From SZUA-1535 sp964594175 (GTDB taxonomy: Archaea; Aenigmatarchaeota; Aenigmatarchaeia; Aenigmatarchaeales; SZUA-1535), in contig CAZQLM010000002.1 in assembly GCA_964594175.1 (NCBI GenBank), forward strand, positions 1-30,489: a DNA stretch of 30,489 nt, given 5' to 3'. The notes beneath the pieces were generated by a model that was not told the DNA's origin, ran no database searches, and was given only the letters and a program-made list of their open reading frames with translations. Positions 7,222-14,577 of this stretch are shown piece after piece. Both the position numbers and the translations under genes were made by a program. Every line of letters starts with the position of its first letter. Position 1 is the stretch's first letter.

Positions 7222-9576
7222 TTACGTTACGGGAGCATATGCAAATGTGAATGTTCTGGTGATATTTCTTCCATAGGTGTAATCAACGTTTGCTGTGATG
7301 GTGAAAGTTTTTTGCTCTATATTTTTTGGGAGGGATAAATCAACACCGAAGCTTACTTTTGCATACTGTTGTGGAAGTAGGTTACGGGTAAGTTTACAGA
7401 TAATTTTTTCATCTTCCTTTTCGCAGTTAAGAAACAATTCTTGGTAAATTTTAATCTCACCCGTTTCTTTAGGAAGTGTTACTGTTATTTTTGTTGGGAG
7501 ATTTTCGCCTTCCTCACCGTAAACTATTCCAGTGCCCTCGTTAGTCATTGTGAACTGCATAACTACAGTTCTTATTCTTGATGTTTCCGAATCGAAAACT
7601 ATTGGCTCTACTCCTGCCCATATGCTAGCTTTGACCGGTCCACCAGAATATTTCGAGATGGGTGTTCTTTGAGTAATCTTTCCCTCTTTGAATAGCCTTT
7701 GATAAAGATTTTTTTCCATTCCAAGAATCTGGAGCGAAGCATTTGTAGAATACTTGAATCTGTATTCTATTGGAATTCTTATTTTAGAGCCACCGTATTT
7801 GAAGATTAAGCTGCCTCCTTTAGCCGAACATGAAATAACACACTTATAAGTTTTTTCACCATTTTCGCCATTTTCTACGGGAGTGCAAAGTGCGGAATAC
7901 TTAGAAATTAATTCCTCTAGTTCATCAGGATCGGTGACAGTTTTCTCTTCTCCACATTTATCAGCTCTGCAGTTTGCAAGTCCATCTCCACAACCTTCGT
8001 TCACTCCCTTACATTTGCATTCGGTAAGTAAGTCTGTACCTTCAACAGGTACTTCCCAGCCGCTTTTTTCACCTTTTTCACTTTCTTCTTCCTGCTTTTT
8101 TTCCTGCCCGTATATCACCGTGAGCATTCTCTTTTCATCTGGGTAAAGAGAACCTATACTACACTCTTTTCCAACTTCGTTACAATCGGGATACTCAGGA
8201 ATAGACGCACCTACTCCACTAAGAGGTTTCCACACATATTTTTTCCCTTTCTTGATATAAATCTCTGGAGAATGGAGTATTACTTGAATATCCTCTGCCT
8301 CGAAATCTCCTTGATTTGAGAGCGTGAGAAATCCCGTAAGAGGTTCTTCAGGATTTATTTGAGTTGAGAGAAAGGATATGCTTCCTTCAATCGAGTAAAT
8401 GCTGCTAACGGCTTGAGAAGCGTGTCTTTGCTGTTCCATCATTTTTTCATAGTAGCAGCTCGGACATGTGAACATAAGCCACATATCGCTCATTCCCTGC
8501 CTTAGCTGAGCAAAGCTTGTGCTTAACGGTTGTGCAACGCTTTCTATTGTTGCTGAAATCTGTGGCCACCAAGGGCCAAATACAGCTTGCCCGAGCACAT
8601 CTGGATAAGCTGTTGTAACAGTAAAGAGCAGAAGCAGATAAAGCGGAAATCCTACTTCTCCGCGATGCTGGCCAGGAGTTGAGAAAGCTACGAAAGCCGA
8701 AGTAAAACCAAGAATTCCGAAAAGAATTGTTCTGAAAGCCCATAGACCGAAATCTTGCGCAATGGTAGCACCTCCAACAATCGTGCCAGCGAGTATTAAA
8801 AGAAAAGAGAAAGCTCCGAGACTATTAGCGTGTTCTTTGCCTTTTTCATATACATAAGTGAAAACTGTTACAAGACCTCCCTTTCCTCTTATCACAGCCG
8901 GTATTTCATGATGCTCTGGGAAAGAAAGGAAGAAAAACCCTAATCCAATTAAAAAAAGACTCCATCCAAGGAAATCTGTAGCTAACCCGAACACAAGAAA
9001 AGGAGAAAATGCAATAAGCCCGCCCAAAATTATTTTCAAAAGCGCTATCGCTCCTTCATAAGCGTAGCTTTCCTCTGAGAGCGGTCTGAAGGAAAGCGAA
9101 GCATAGCCGAAGAACAAAAATAGAAGAGCAACGAATTTGTTAAAAGCCTGGATACCCCACCACGATATTAAAACGCTAACAAAAATGAATATCGCCTTCG
9201 CAATTGCAAAATGCTCTTTATCTTTCGGAAGAGCTGCACTTATCGAGAAAAATAAACCTCCTATGAAAAGAAATGGATTCGGGAAAATTACCCAGAAAAG
9301 AATTATGCTTGCAACAATTCCAATAAGAAGAGGAAAAACATGAATGAAGTAGAAGCTTTCTGCGGAGGGACGTTTTTCGGTGAGCCAGTTCCACACTCTA
9401 CGAGGTTTGGAAGGTTCTGTTTCTATTTCTTTTTCTATTTCTTCAAATATTTCATAACCACATTTACACTGCGTAGGGCGTGTATCGTATTCTTTTCCAC
9501 ATTTTGTACATTTATAGACAACACGTTTAATTTCTCTTATTTCCTCATTTTTTTTCCTCCTCAAAAAACTTACCAT
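7222..9576 (-). CDS. Polytopic membrane protein with N-terminal zinc ribbon and array-type external domains
   Basis: A 784-aa protein and first gene of the operon. Residues about 20-45 form a cytoplasmic zinc ribbon (YKCTKCGKEY ... CKCGYEIF). Roughly nine to ten hydrophobic segments follow (about 75-350, for example FYFIHVFPLLIGIVASIILF and LGWSLFLIGLGFFFLSF). About 400 external residues follow. These hold a CARDB-like domain (INPEEPLTGFLTLSNQGDFE), a cysteine-rich insert (TECKCKGVNEGCGDGLANC), and a final part with the same plan as the lipoproteins: linker MEKNLYQRLFKEGKI, loop NEGTGIVYGEEG, cysteine pair (LFLNCEKE, IICKLTRN) and end strand VDYTYGRNITRTFTF. I infer it is the membrane platform for the four lipoproteins. 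I do not recognise the transmembrane domain. Confidence 0.8.
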   Translation of the reverse strand: MVSFLRRKKNEEIREIKRVVYKCTKCGKEYDTRPTQCKCGYEIFEEIEKEIETEPSKPRRVWNWLTEKRPSAESFYFIHVFPLLIGIVASIILFWVIFPNPFLFIGGLFFSISAALPKDKEHFAIAKAIFIFVSVLISWWGIQAFNKFVALLFLFFGYASLSFRPLSEESYAYEGAIALLKIILGGLIAFSPFLVFGLATDFLGWSLFLIGLGFFFLSFPEHHEIPAVIRGKGGLVTVFTYVYEKGKEHANSLGAFSFLLILAGTIVGGATIAQDFGLWAFRTILFGILGFTSAFVAFSTPGQHRGEVGFPLYLLLLFTVTTAYPDVLGQAVFGPWWPQISATIESVAQPLSTSFAQLRQGMSDMWLMFTCPSCYYEKMMEQQRHASQAVSSIYSIEGSISFLSTQINPEEPLTGFLTLSNQGDFEAEDIQVILHSPEIYIKKGKKYVWKPLSGVGASIPEYPDCNEVGKECSIGSLYPDEKRMLTVIYGQEKKQEEESEKGEKSGWEVPVEGTDLLTECKCKGVNEGCGDGLANCRADKCGEEKTVTDPDELEELISKYSALCTPVENGENGEKTYKCVISCSAKGGSLIFKYGGSKIRIPIEYRFKYSTNASLQILGMEKNLYQRLFKEGKITQRTPISKYSGGPVKASIWAGVEPIVFDSETSRIRTVVMQFTMTNEGTGIVYGEEGENLPTKITVTLPKETGEIKIYQELFLNCEKEDEKIICKLTRNLLPQQYAKVSFGVDLSLPKNIEQKTFTITANVDYTYGRNITRTFTFAYAPVT

Positions 9577-9606
9577 TTTCTTTACACCTTTTCCAACCTA
9601 AATATT

Positions 9607-9622
9607 TTCTGGTACTCCAGAA
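9607..9622. repeat. Inverted repeat between EF-1alpha and the lipoprotein operon
   Basis: TTCTGG-TACT-CCAGAA is a 6-bp-arm inverted repeat (7 bp counting one flanking T/A pair) in the 115-bp gap. It lies between the EF-1alpha stop and the start of the membrane-protein gene, near an AT-rich stretch (TAAAAATATTTTTATTTC on the minus strand) that could be that operon's TATA region. It could be an operator or an RNA hairpin ending the EF-1alpha transcript; the sequence does not decide. Confidence 0.35.
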
Positions 9623-9691
9623 ATAAAAATATTTTTATGAAATCTTGATTTTAAAAAATAAAATTAAGAAACAAAAGCGGAAATTATTTGA

Positions 9692-10963
9692 TTACTCTGC
9701 AGCAGGAACTACTTCCAAGCAAACACCTGCAGCAACCGTCATTCCCATATCTCTTATCGCAAATCTTGCAAGTTCTGGAAATTCTTTCACATTTTCTATT
9801 ACTAAAGGCTTCGTAGGAACGCATTTCACTATAGCCGCATCTCCTGTCTTAATGAAGTCAGGATTCTCCTGCACTACTTCACCTGTTTTCGGATCTATCT
9901 TCTTCTGGATTTCAACTATCTTGCACGCTACCTGTGCTGTGTGGCAGTGGAATACAGGAGTGTAACCCTTTGTAATAACGCTCGGATGGTTTAATACTAT
10001 TATCTGGGCTGTGAATTCCTTCACCACTGTTGGTGGTTTGTCTTTATGTCCGGCAACATCCCCCCTTCTAATATCATTCTTTCCAACTCCCCTTACGTTA
10101 AAACCGATGTTATCTCCCGGCTTTGCTTCCTGTATTGGTTCGTGGTGCATTTCTATGCTTCTAACCTCTCCGCTTACGTTGGAAGGCATAAAAACTACCG
10201 TGTCTCCTACTTTAAGCACGCCCGTTTCTACTCTACCTACAGGTACTGTTCCAACACCAGTAATACTGTAAACATCCTGTATAGGGATTCGCAAAGGCTT
10301 GTCTATCGGTTTAGGCGGTTCTTGAAAAGTGTCTAAAGCTTCTAGTACTGTTGGACCGTTGTACCACGGCATTTTGTCACTTTTCTTCACAACATTATCT
10401 CCGTAATATGCAGAAGCAGGTATAAAGAGCATTTTACTCGTATCGTAACCTACTGTTTTCAAAAGTTTTTCTACTTCTTCTTTTACTTCCTTGAATCTTG
10501 CTTCATCATAGTTAACTGCGTCCATTTTGTTAATCACTACTATCATCTGATTTACTCCGAGAATCTTTACCAAGAAAACGTGCTCTTTCGTTTGCTCCTG
10601 CACTCCGTCTTTTGCTGAAACAACCAAAACTGCTGCATCTGCCTGGCTCGCACCTGTTATCATGTTCTTTACGAAGTCTCTGTGCCCAGGAGCATCGATC
10701 ACTGTGAAATAATACTTCTGTGTTTCGAATCTTGTGTGCATTATGTCTATCGTTACTCCTCTTTCTCTTTCTTCTTTAAGCTTGTCCATGATGAAAGCGA
10801 ACTCGAAGGTTTCTTTCTTGAACTGTTTTGCCTCTTCCTTAAGCTTTCTTAAATCCTCTTCCTTTATCGAACCGCTGTCGTAAAGCAATCTTCCTACTAA
10901 TGTGCTTTTTCCGTGATCTACGTGGCCGATTGTTACAAGATTCAAGTGAGGTTTATTAGCCAT
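9692..10963 (-). CDS. tuf: Translation elongation factor EF-1alpha (aEF1A)
   Basis: A 423-aa GTPase that brings aminoacyl-tRNA to the ribosome. Visible motifs are the P-loop GHVDHGKS, switch II DAPGHRDFVKN, the guanine-specificity loop NKMD, and domains 2 and 3 with GRVETGVLKVGD and the conserved C-terminal ATRD-like end RFAIRDMGMTVAAG. I start it at the ATG at 10963 (MANKPHLNLV), preceded by the strong Shine-Dalgarno AGGAGGTG. A longer open frame upstream is leader RNA. The leader can fold so that the Shine-Dalgarno is paired. Transcribed alone from a TATA box near 11037. Confidence 0.97.
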   Translation of the reverse strand: MANKPHLNLVTIGHVDHGKSTLVGRLLYDSGSIKEEDLRKLKEEAKQFKKETFEFAFIMDKLKEERERGVTIDIMHTRFETQKYYFTVIDAPGHRDFVKNMITGASQADAAVLVVSAKDGVQEQTKEHVFLVKILGVNQMIVVINKMDAVNYDEARFKEVKEEVEKLLKTVGYDTSKMLFIPASAYYGDNVVKKSDKMPWYNGPTVLEALDTFQEPPKPIDKPLRIPIQDVYSITGVGTVPVGRVETGVLKVGDTVVFMPSNVSGEVRSIEMHHEPIQEAKPGDNIGFNVRGVGKNDIRRGDVAGHKDKPPTVVKEFTAQIIVLNHPSVITKGYTPVFHCHTAQVACKIVEIQKKIDPKTGEVVQENPDFIKTGDAAIVKCVPTKPLVIENVKEFPELARFAIRDMGMTVAAGVCLEVVPAAE

Positions 10964-10972
10964 CTCATTAAC

Positions 10973-11003
10973 ACCTCCTAAAGCATTTTTTAAAGCAGGA
11001 GGT
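10973..11003 (-). promoter_or_regulatory. Leader hairpin that would mask the EF-1alpha Shine-Dalgarno
   Basis: In the mRNA sense, ACCTCCT (11003-10997) is followed 17 nt later by AGGAGGT (10979-10973), a perfect 7-bp inverted repeat. The second arm is the Shine-Dalgarno itself, 9 nt before the ATG. The hairpin is predicted only by eye. If it forms, it would hide the ribosome-binding site and could control EF-1alpha synthesis. Confidence 0.45.
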
Positions 11004-11030
11004 TTTTGCTTGTGGTATATAGTTTTCAAA

Positions 11031-11041
11031 AGTTTATAAAT
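11031..11041 (-). promoter_or_regulatory. TATA box of EF-1alpha
   Basis: Minus-strand ATTTATAAACT with purines upstream. A start site about 25 bp downstream, near 11011, would give a leader of roughly 50 nt containing the hairpin and Shine-Dalgarno. Confidence 0.5.
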
Positions 11042-11092
11042 CTTCAAAAAATTTCGTTTATGGTCGATTTTTGCTTGAAAAGATTTTATCTA

Positions 11093-11344
11093 TTAAACAA
11101 GCGTTGCCGATTCAACTTCTATCTCTCCTACACCATCTACTGAAGAAATCGTTTTCTCAACCTTCTCTGAACCTTCGCTATCATCAACCAGCACGAGAAC
11201 TTTTAGAGCCTTTAGTCCAAAGGCTATCGGTTCGATTTTAAGGTCCTTGACTTCAAGACGTTTTTTAATTTCGTCTCCTATTTTCTCTACATCAACTTCC
11301 GAATTTGCTGGCATTACCTTTATGCTTATCGCAACCTTTCCCAT
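11093..11344 (-). CDS. ef1b: Elongation factor EF-1beta (aEF1B), nucleotide exchange factor
   Basis: An 83-aa protein matching the compact archaeal EF-1beta: MGKVAISIKVMPANSEVDVE, then FGLKALKVLVLVDDSEG and the C-terminal strand VGEIEVESATLV. It exchanges GDP for GTP on EF-1alpha, encoded just downstream. Length is normal for archaea. The start ATG follows the stop of the zinc-ribbon gene without a gap (TGA ATG), so the two are one operon. Confidence 0.95.
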   Translation of the reverse strand: MGKVAISIKVMPANSEVDVEKIGDEIKKRLEVKDLKIEPIAFGLKALKVLVLVDDSEGSEKVEKTISSVDGVGEIEVESATLV

Positions 11345-11515
11345 TCATGGCCCCTCGAATCCGCATTTTTCACAGCGATAGGGATTTGCTAATCTTCTGC
11401 ACTGTGAGCAGCGAACTATTAAAAATTCTCCGCAATTCGGACAGAGAAATTTGACCCAACCATCTTCTGCTACAACATTTACCTTGCATGTTGTACATCT
11501 AAGCTCTAAAACCAT
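11345..11515 (-). CDS. Small zinc-ribbon protein (HVO_2753-like), co-transcribed with EF-1beta
   Basis: A 56-aa protein, MVLELRCTTCKVNVVAEDGW and onwards, with four CxxC pairs (CTTC, CPNC, CSQC, CEKC) and the end GFEGP. Two zinc sites are expected. This is the small archaeal zinc-ribbon family commonly found next to EF-1beta. In haloarchaea one member, HVO_2753, is known as a small zinc-finger protein; its molecular role is not firmly known. The ATG is preceded by GGTGTTGAT. The stop abuts the EF-1beta start. Confidence 0.88.
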   Translation of the reverse strand: MVLELRCTTCKVNVVAEDGWVKFLCPNCGEFLIVRCSQCRRLANPYRCEKCGFEGP

Positions 11516-11546
11516 ATCAACACCACAAAGAAATGTAAAAATTAAC

Positions 11547-11558
11547 GTTTATAAATTT
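11547..11558 (-). promoter_or_regulatory. TATA box of the zinc-ribbon / EF-1beta operon
   Basis: Minus-strand AAATTTATAAAC is centred about 38 bp before the ATG at 11515, allowing a leader of about 12 nt. No other clear signal is seen between here and the tRNA-Gly 3' end at 11603. Confidence 0.5.
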
Positions 11559-11602
11559 TTGCAGCGTAAAACGGAACTTCAAGACATGAGGAATTTTGCA
11601 AA

Positions 11603-11764
11603 TGGTGCGCCGGCCGGGATGCTCTTTCCTGGCGGAGCTTTGCTCCGCAATTTCAGGAAGAGAGGGGAAGGGTGAAGGGAAGGGGAGAAGCTTCTCCCCC
11701 TTCCTTCTTCGAACCCGGGTTACCGGCTTGGGGGGCCGGTGTCCTACCGCTAGACTACCGGCGC
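11603..11764 (-). tRNA. tRNA-Gly(CCC), interrupted in the T-loop by about 88 nt, CCA encoded
   Basis: Exon 1 (11764-11708) reads acceptor GCGCCGG, D-arm GTCTAGCGGTAGGAC, anticodon arm CCGGC-CCCCCAA-GCCGG (anticodon CCC at 11732-11730) and T-stem CCGGG with TTCGAA. Exon 2 (11619-11603) reads T, CCCGG, CCGGCGC, A73, CCA. Joined, they give a perfect T-arm (CCGGG-TTCGAAT-CCCGG) and a perfect 7-bp acceptor. Without removing 11707-11620 there is no T-arm. The junction may lie one base to either side (58/59 or 59/60). Position 33 is C rather than the usual U. It reads GGG codons. A TATA box lies about 29 bp upstream. Confidence 0.88.
11620..11707 (-). other. T-loop intron of tRNA-Gly
   Basis: An 88-nt insertion between T-loop positions 59 and 60. 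It contains two strong hairpins: one around the 18-nt palindrome GGGGAGAAGCTTCTCCCC, and one with arms GCGGAGC/GCTCCGC around AAA, extended by TTCCTG/CAGGAA. I could not fit a canonical bulge-helix-bulge at the junctions by eye, so the exact splice sites are uncertain. Confidence 0.75.
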
Positions 11765-11787
11765 CTAAGAAAACTTTAAACCAAAAG

Positions 11788-11807
11788 GATTTAAAAACCT
11801 TTATAAG
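11788..11807. promoter_or_regulatory. Divergent TATA boxes for tRNA-Gly and the beta-domain protein
   Basis: On the minus strand GGTTTTTAAATCC (11799-11788) is about 29 bp before the tRNA-Gly 5' end. On the plus strand CTTTATAAG (11799-11807) is about 29 bp before the ATG at 11832, implying a leaderless mRNA. The two boxes abut. Confidence 0.5.
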
Positions 11808-11831
11808 CTTAAAATTTCTTAAATAAAATTG

Positions 11832-13208
11832 ATGAAAGGAAAAAACTTAATAATTATGGGTATCTTTGTCCTGATGTTTGCATTTCCTTCTTTTGCGCTT
11901 AATTTTTCTCTCGCTTTAAATTATCAAGAAGAGCTGATTGCTGGAGAAAAAACCACCGGAATGCTTACCATTTCCAATTTTGATGATGAAAAGGGGTACT
12001 TTACAATTAACGTACTTGGCCCCAAACAGGAATGGATAATAACAGAGAAAAAAACTGTAATTCTAAATCCTGGAGAAACCAAAACGATAAAACTTTACAT
12101 TTCTACTTCTCCGGATGTATATGAAGCCATTTATAAATTCCGAGTTTATGTAACCTCTCACGATGGTACGCGAAAAGGCGAGGTTTTATCTTTGAAGGTA
12201 GCCCAGCCAGAAAAAATAAGGTTTTCTCCGCTGAAAATTTCTTGTGAAAGATGCTCACCTGGAGAAAAAATAACAGTACAATTTGAAATAACAAATCTCG
12301 GAATTGAGAAAAGAACATTCGAAGCGATTTTCAGGGCTCTTAATCAGGAGAAAAAGATTAAAAAAGCTGTTGAAGGAAGGAAAAAGACTGTATTTAAAGC
12401 TATTTTCGATATAGACAGATATCAGCCTCCAAAAATTTATCAGGTAACTCTAGAAGTATACGATGAAAACGGGGAAAAAGTAAAAGTTTTGAATGAGACT
12501 TTTGAAGTGGTTGCGAATGAAGAAATTGATATATCTCAAAAAGAAATGGAAAGCTTTTTAGAGAGAGCGGTTGAAATAAAAATTTCCAATAGAGGAAATG
12601 TCGAGAATATCCGCAAAATTTATTCAAATGCCTCAAATCCTTGGCTGGTCTTTTATTTCGGGCCAAAAGCAGAAAGGATAAACGATAAGTATTTATGGGA
12701 GCTTTCTATAGCTCCGGGTGAAACCAAAACAATTATTTACAAGGAATTCTACTGGTATAAAGTTGCCATTATCTTTGCTATTATAGCTATTGCTATTTAT
12801 CTCAAATTTTTCTGTGTATGGGGCGTAAGAGTAAGAAAAAGCATTATTTATTCGCCACCGGCGAGAGAGGGAAAAACAATCGGTGTTTGTATAGAGCTCA
12901 AAACCTCGAAGCCGCTGAAAAAGATAGTTGTCAGAGACTTCGTTCCACCTTCGTTTGAACTTGTTAAGTCGTTTGAAACAACGAAACCCATGAGAAAAGA
13001 GCTGGAAGAAGGTGTGGAGCTGATTTGGAAGGTAAGAAGTATGCGTACAGGTGAAGAAAGAGTTTTCCATTATAAAGTAAAGCCAAAGATAGGTGTTATA
13101 GGAAAAATAAAATTACCGAGGGCGTGTGCAAAATTCGAGATCGAAGGCAAGGAGGTTCAAAAGAAATCTAATTTTCCGGAACTCGAAGGTATTAAAGAAA
13201 ATGTTTAG
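11832..13208 (+). CDS. Exported beta-domain protein with one TM helix and cytoplasmic tail domain
   Basis: A 458-aa protein starting MKGKNLIIMGIFVLMFAFPS, with a signal peptide ending near SFA. I take the ATG rather than the TTG one codon earlier. Two external NEW3/CARDB-like beta domains follow (about 25-130, ending with LNPGETKTIKLYIST, and about 135-300, with SPGEKITVQFEITNLG). A CxxC-type pair is present (SCERCSPG). A transmembrane helix (YKVAIIFAIIAIAIYLKFF, about 310-330) leads to a domain of about 130 residues (APAREGKTIGV-like, VVRDFVPPSFELVKSFETT) resembling DUF11-type beta domains but predicted on the cytoplasmic side. Function unknown. It is convergent with Taw1, overlapping by 4 bp. 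Confidence 0.75.
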   Translation: MKGKNLIIMGIFVLMFAFPSFALNFSLALNYQEELIAGEKTTGMLTISNFDDEKGYFTINVLGPKQEWIITEKKTVILNPGETKTIKLYISTSPDVYEAIYKFRVYVTSHDGTRKGEVLSLKVAQPEKIRFSPLKISCERCSPGEKITVQFEITNLGIEKRTFEAIFRALNQEKKIKKAVEGRKKTVFKAIFDIDRYQPPKIYQVTLEVYDENGEKVKVLNETFEVVANEEIDISQKEMESFLERAVEIKISNRGNVENIRKIYSNASNPWLVFYFGPKAERINDKYLWELSIAPGETKTIIYKEFYWYKVAIIFAIIAIAIYLKFFCVWGVRVRKSIIYSPPAREGKTIGVCIELKTSKPLKKIVVRDFVPPSFELVKSFETTKPMRKELEEGVELIWKVRSMRTGEERVFHYKVKPKIGVIGKIKLPRACAKFEIEGKEVQKKSNFPELEGIKENV

Positions 13209-14152
13209 AATTTTAGTTTGGCATCTTTTTTCTTCGAAAGAAGCACAACTCTTGAATCCTTTTTTTCATCGATTATATTATATGAGGTTAAATCCGCTAT
13301 TCTTTCTGAAAAAGATTTTATCTCATCGTGTTTTAGCATATCCTCATACTTAAATCGGTTCTGAATTCTTGCAAAGCCAACAGCCATCGCAGCTTTTACC
13401 TCGATAAAATCCGGTTCTGCTTTAAGAATGAGTTTTGCGTATTTTTCCGGGCTTTTGGCGTTTAGCTTGTAGAGAGTCAGCCTTATCACACGTCTTGTGG
13501 ATAGAGATGGTAAAAGCTCAAGAGTTTCCAAATATTTTTCCCATAGACCAGAGAGCAAAGGTCTGTTTATTTTTTTGAACATTTCTTCATCGCAAGAGCT
13601 CATGCTCACGTAAAGCTGTGTTGGTAAAGAAATTTTTTCGAGAACCTCTGGTAAAGTACCGTTTGTAACAAGAAACGTTGTAAAACCTTTGGTGGAAAAA
13701 GCTTCTATGAGCTGTGAAATTTCTGGATAGAGACAAGGTTCTCCGTCAAGAGAAATTGCTGCATGCTTTGGTTCAAACGCTTCCTTCAAATGCTTTTCGC
13801 TGTGTTCAACTCCTCCAAGACCTGTAAGCAACGCTTTTTGAGCATGAATGGCTTCTTCTACAAGCGCTTCAGCCTTGTCGTAACCGTTTATCCATTTCGG
13901 ATTGTTTATTCTCGTATCTCGCCAGCAGAACAAGCAAGAGAGCGTGCAGAAAGGTAAAGCTGGAGTCATTTGCAGGCAGCGATGGCATGCTATGCCATAA
14001 AACTTTTGCTTGTAGCAAAATTTCTTTCCACCTGTGCGGATGCTTTTCTTAAGCCATGTGCAGAGCTTGACAGCGCTGTGCTTATGCTTTCCTACAATTT
14101 TATAACTTGCATTTCTCAACCTTTCTATCTGCTCTTTTGTAAGCACGGACAT
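13205..14152 (-). CDS. taw1: 4-demethylwyosine synthase Taw1 (TYW1 family radical SAM)
   Basis: A 315-aa radical SAM enzyme with the CxxxCxxC motif at Cys69, Cys73 and Cys76 (FCTLSCLFCWRD) that binds the SAM-coordinating 4Fe-4S cluster. Extra N-terminal cysteines (31, 46, 56, 59) would provide the second cluster known in Taw1. The motifs SLDGEPCLYP, VTNGTLPEVLE and VEVKAAM-like FIEVKAAMAVG are typical. It condenses pyruvate carbons onto N1-methylguanosine-37 of tRNA-Phe to start wyosine synthesis, which stabilises reading of UUU/UUC. Length is normal. No partner gene of the pathway is adjacent. Confidence 0.92.
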   Translation of the reverse strand: MSVLTKEQIERLRNASYKIVGKHKHSAVKLCTWLKKSIRTGGKKFCYKQKFYGIACHRCLQMTPALPFCTLSCLFCWRDTRINNPKWINGYDKAEALVEEAIHAQKALLTGLGGVEHSEKHLKEAFEPKHAAISLDGEPCLYPEISQLIEAFSTKGFTTFLVTNGTLPEVLEKISLPTQLYVSMSSCDEEMFKKINRPLLSGLWEKYLETLELLPSLSTRRVIRLTLYKLNAKSPEKYAKLILKAEPDFIEVKAAMAVGFARIQNRFKYEDMLKHDEIKSFSERIADLTSYNIIDEKKDSRVVLLSKKKDAKLKF

Positions 14153-14204
14153 GAAAAAACGTTTTAACTTAAAATTTTTTTAAATTTTTGGCCATAAGCA
14201 TGTT

Positions 14205-14576
14205 GTGATAAACCTTCAAAAAATTAGGAGAATTGCGGTGGTAGGAGCTAGTGCAAACAAAGAAAAGTACGGCTACAAAGTGCTTAAAACTTTGAGAGAA
14301 CGTGGTTACGAAGTTTACCCTCTCAACCCAAAATACGAAGAAATCGAGGGTATTAAGTGTTACAAAAGTGTTGAAGAGCTGCCAAAGAACGTGGAGCTTT
14401 TAGTTTTTGTTCTTCCTCCTGAGAAGGGTGTTAAAATTTTGAAAAGAGCCATAGAGCTTGGATTTAGAAATTTCTGGTTTCAACCAGGAGCAGAGAGCAA
14501 GGAAATATTTGAAGTAATAGAAAGACACAAGGTTAATGGTGTCTTCGCCTGCATAATGAACCTTGGTAAAGAATGA
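14205..14576 (+). CDS. CoA-binding domain protein (YccU-like)
   Basis: A 123-aa single-domain protein of the CoA_binding_2 Rossmann family: nucleotide loop AVVGASANKEKYGYKVLKTL, then EVYPLNPKYEEIEG and the late motif FWFQPGAESKEI. Family members bind CoA or CoA derivatives; the partner enzyme is generally unknown. GTG is the only start that includes the first strand; no Shine-Dalgarno is visible and an AT-rich box about 25 bp upstream suggests a leaderless mRNA. It is convergent with korB, with one base between them. Confidence 0.88.
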   Translation: MINLQKIRRIAVVGASANKEKYGYKVLKTLRERGYEVYPLNPKYEEIEGIKCYKSVEELPKNVELLVFVLPPEKGVKILKRAIELGFRNFWFQPGAESKEIFEVIERHKVNGVFACIMNLGKE

Positions 14577-14577
14577 G

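Noticed and set aside
8447..8743. 98-aa minus-strand ORF inside the membrane-protein gene
   Set aside because: Alternate frame of a long, well-supported coding region.
10964..11047. 28-residue N-terminal extension of EF-1alpha
   Set aside because: The ATG at 10963 has a perfect Shine-Dalgarno and gives the standard N-terminus; the extension matches nothing and contains the leader hairpin.
11603..11764. tRNA-Gly as an integration site split by a mobile element
   Set aside because: An integrated element normally rebuilds an intact tRNA and is kilobases long. Here only 88 bp separate the halves, no integrase is present, and tRNA-Thr shows the same break.
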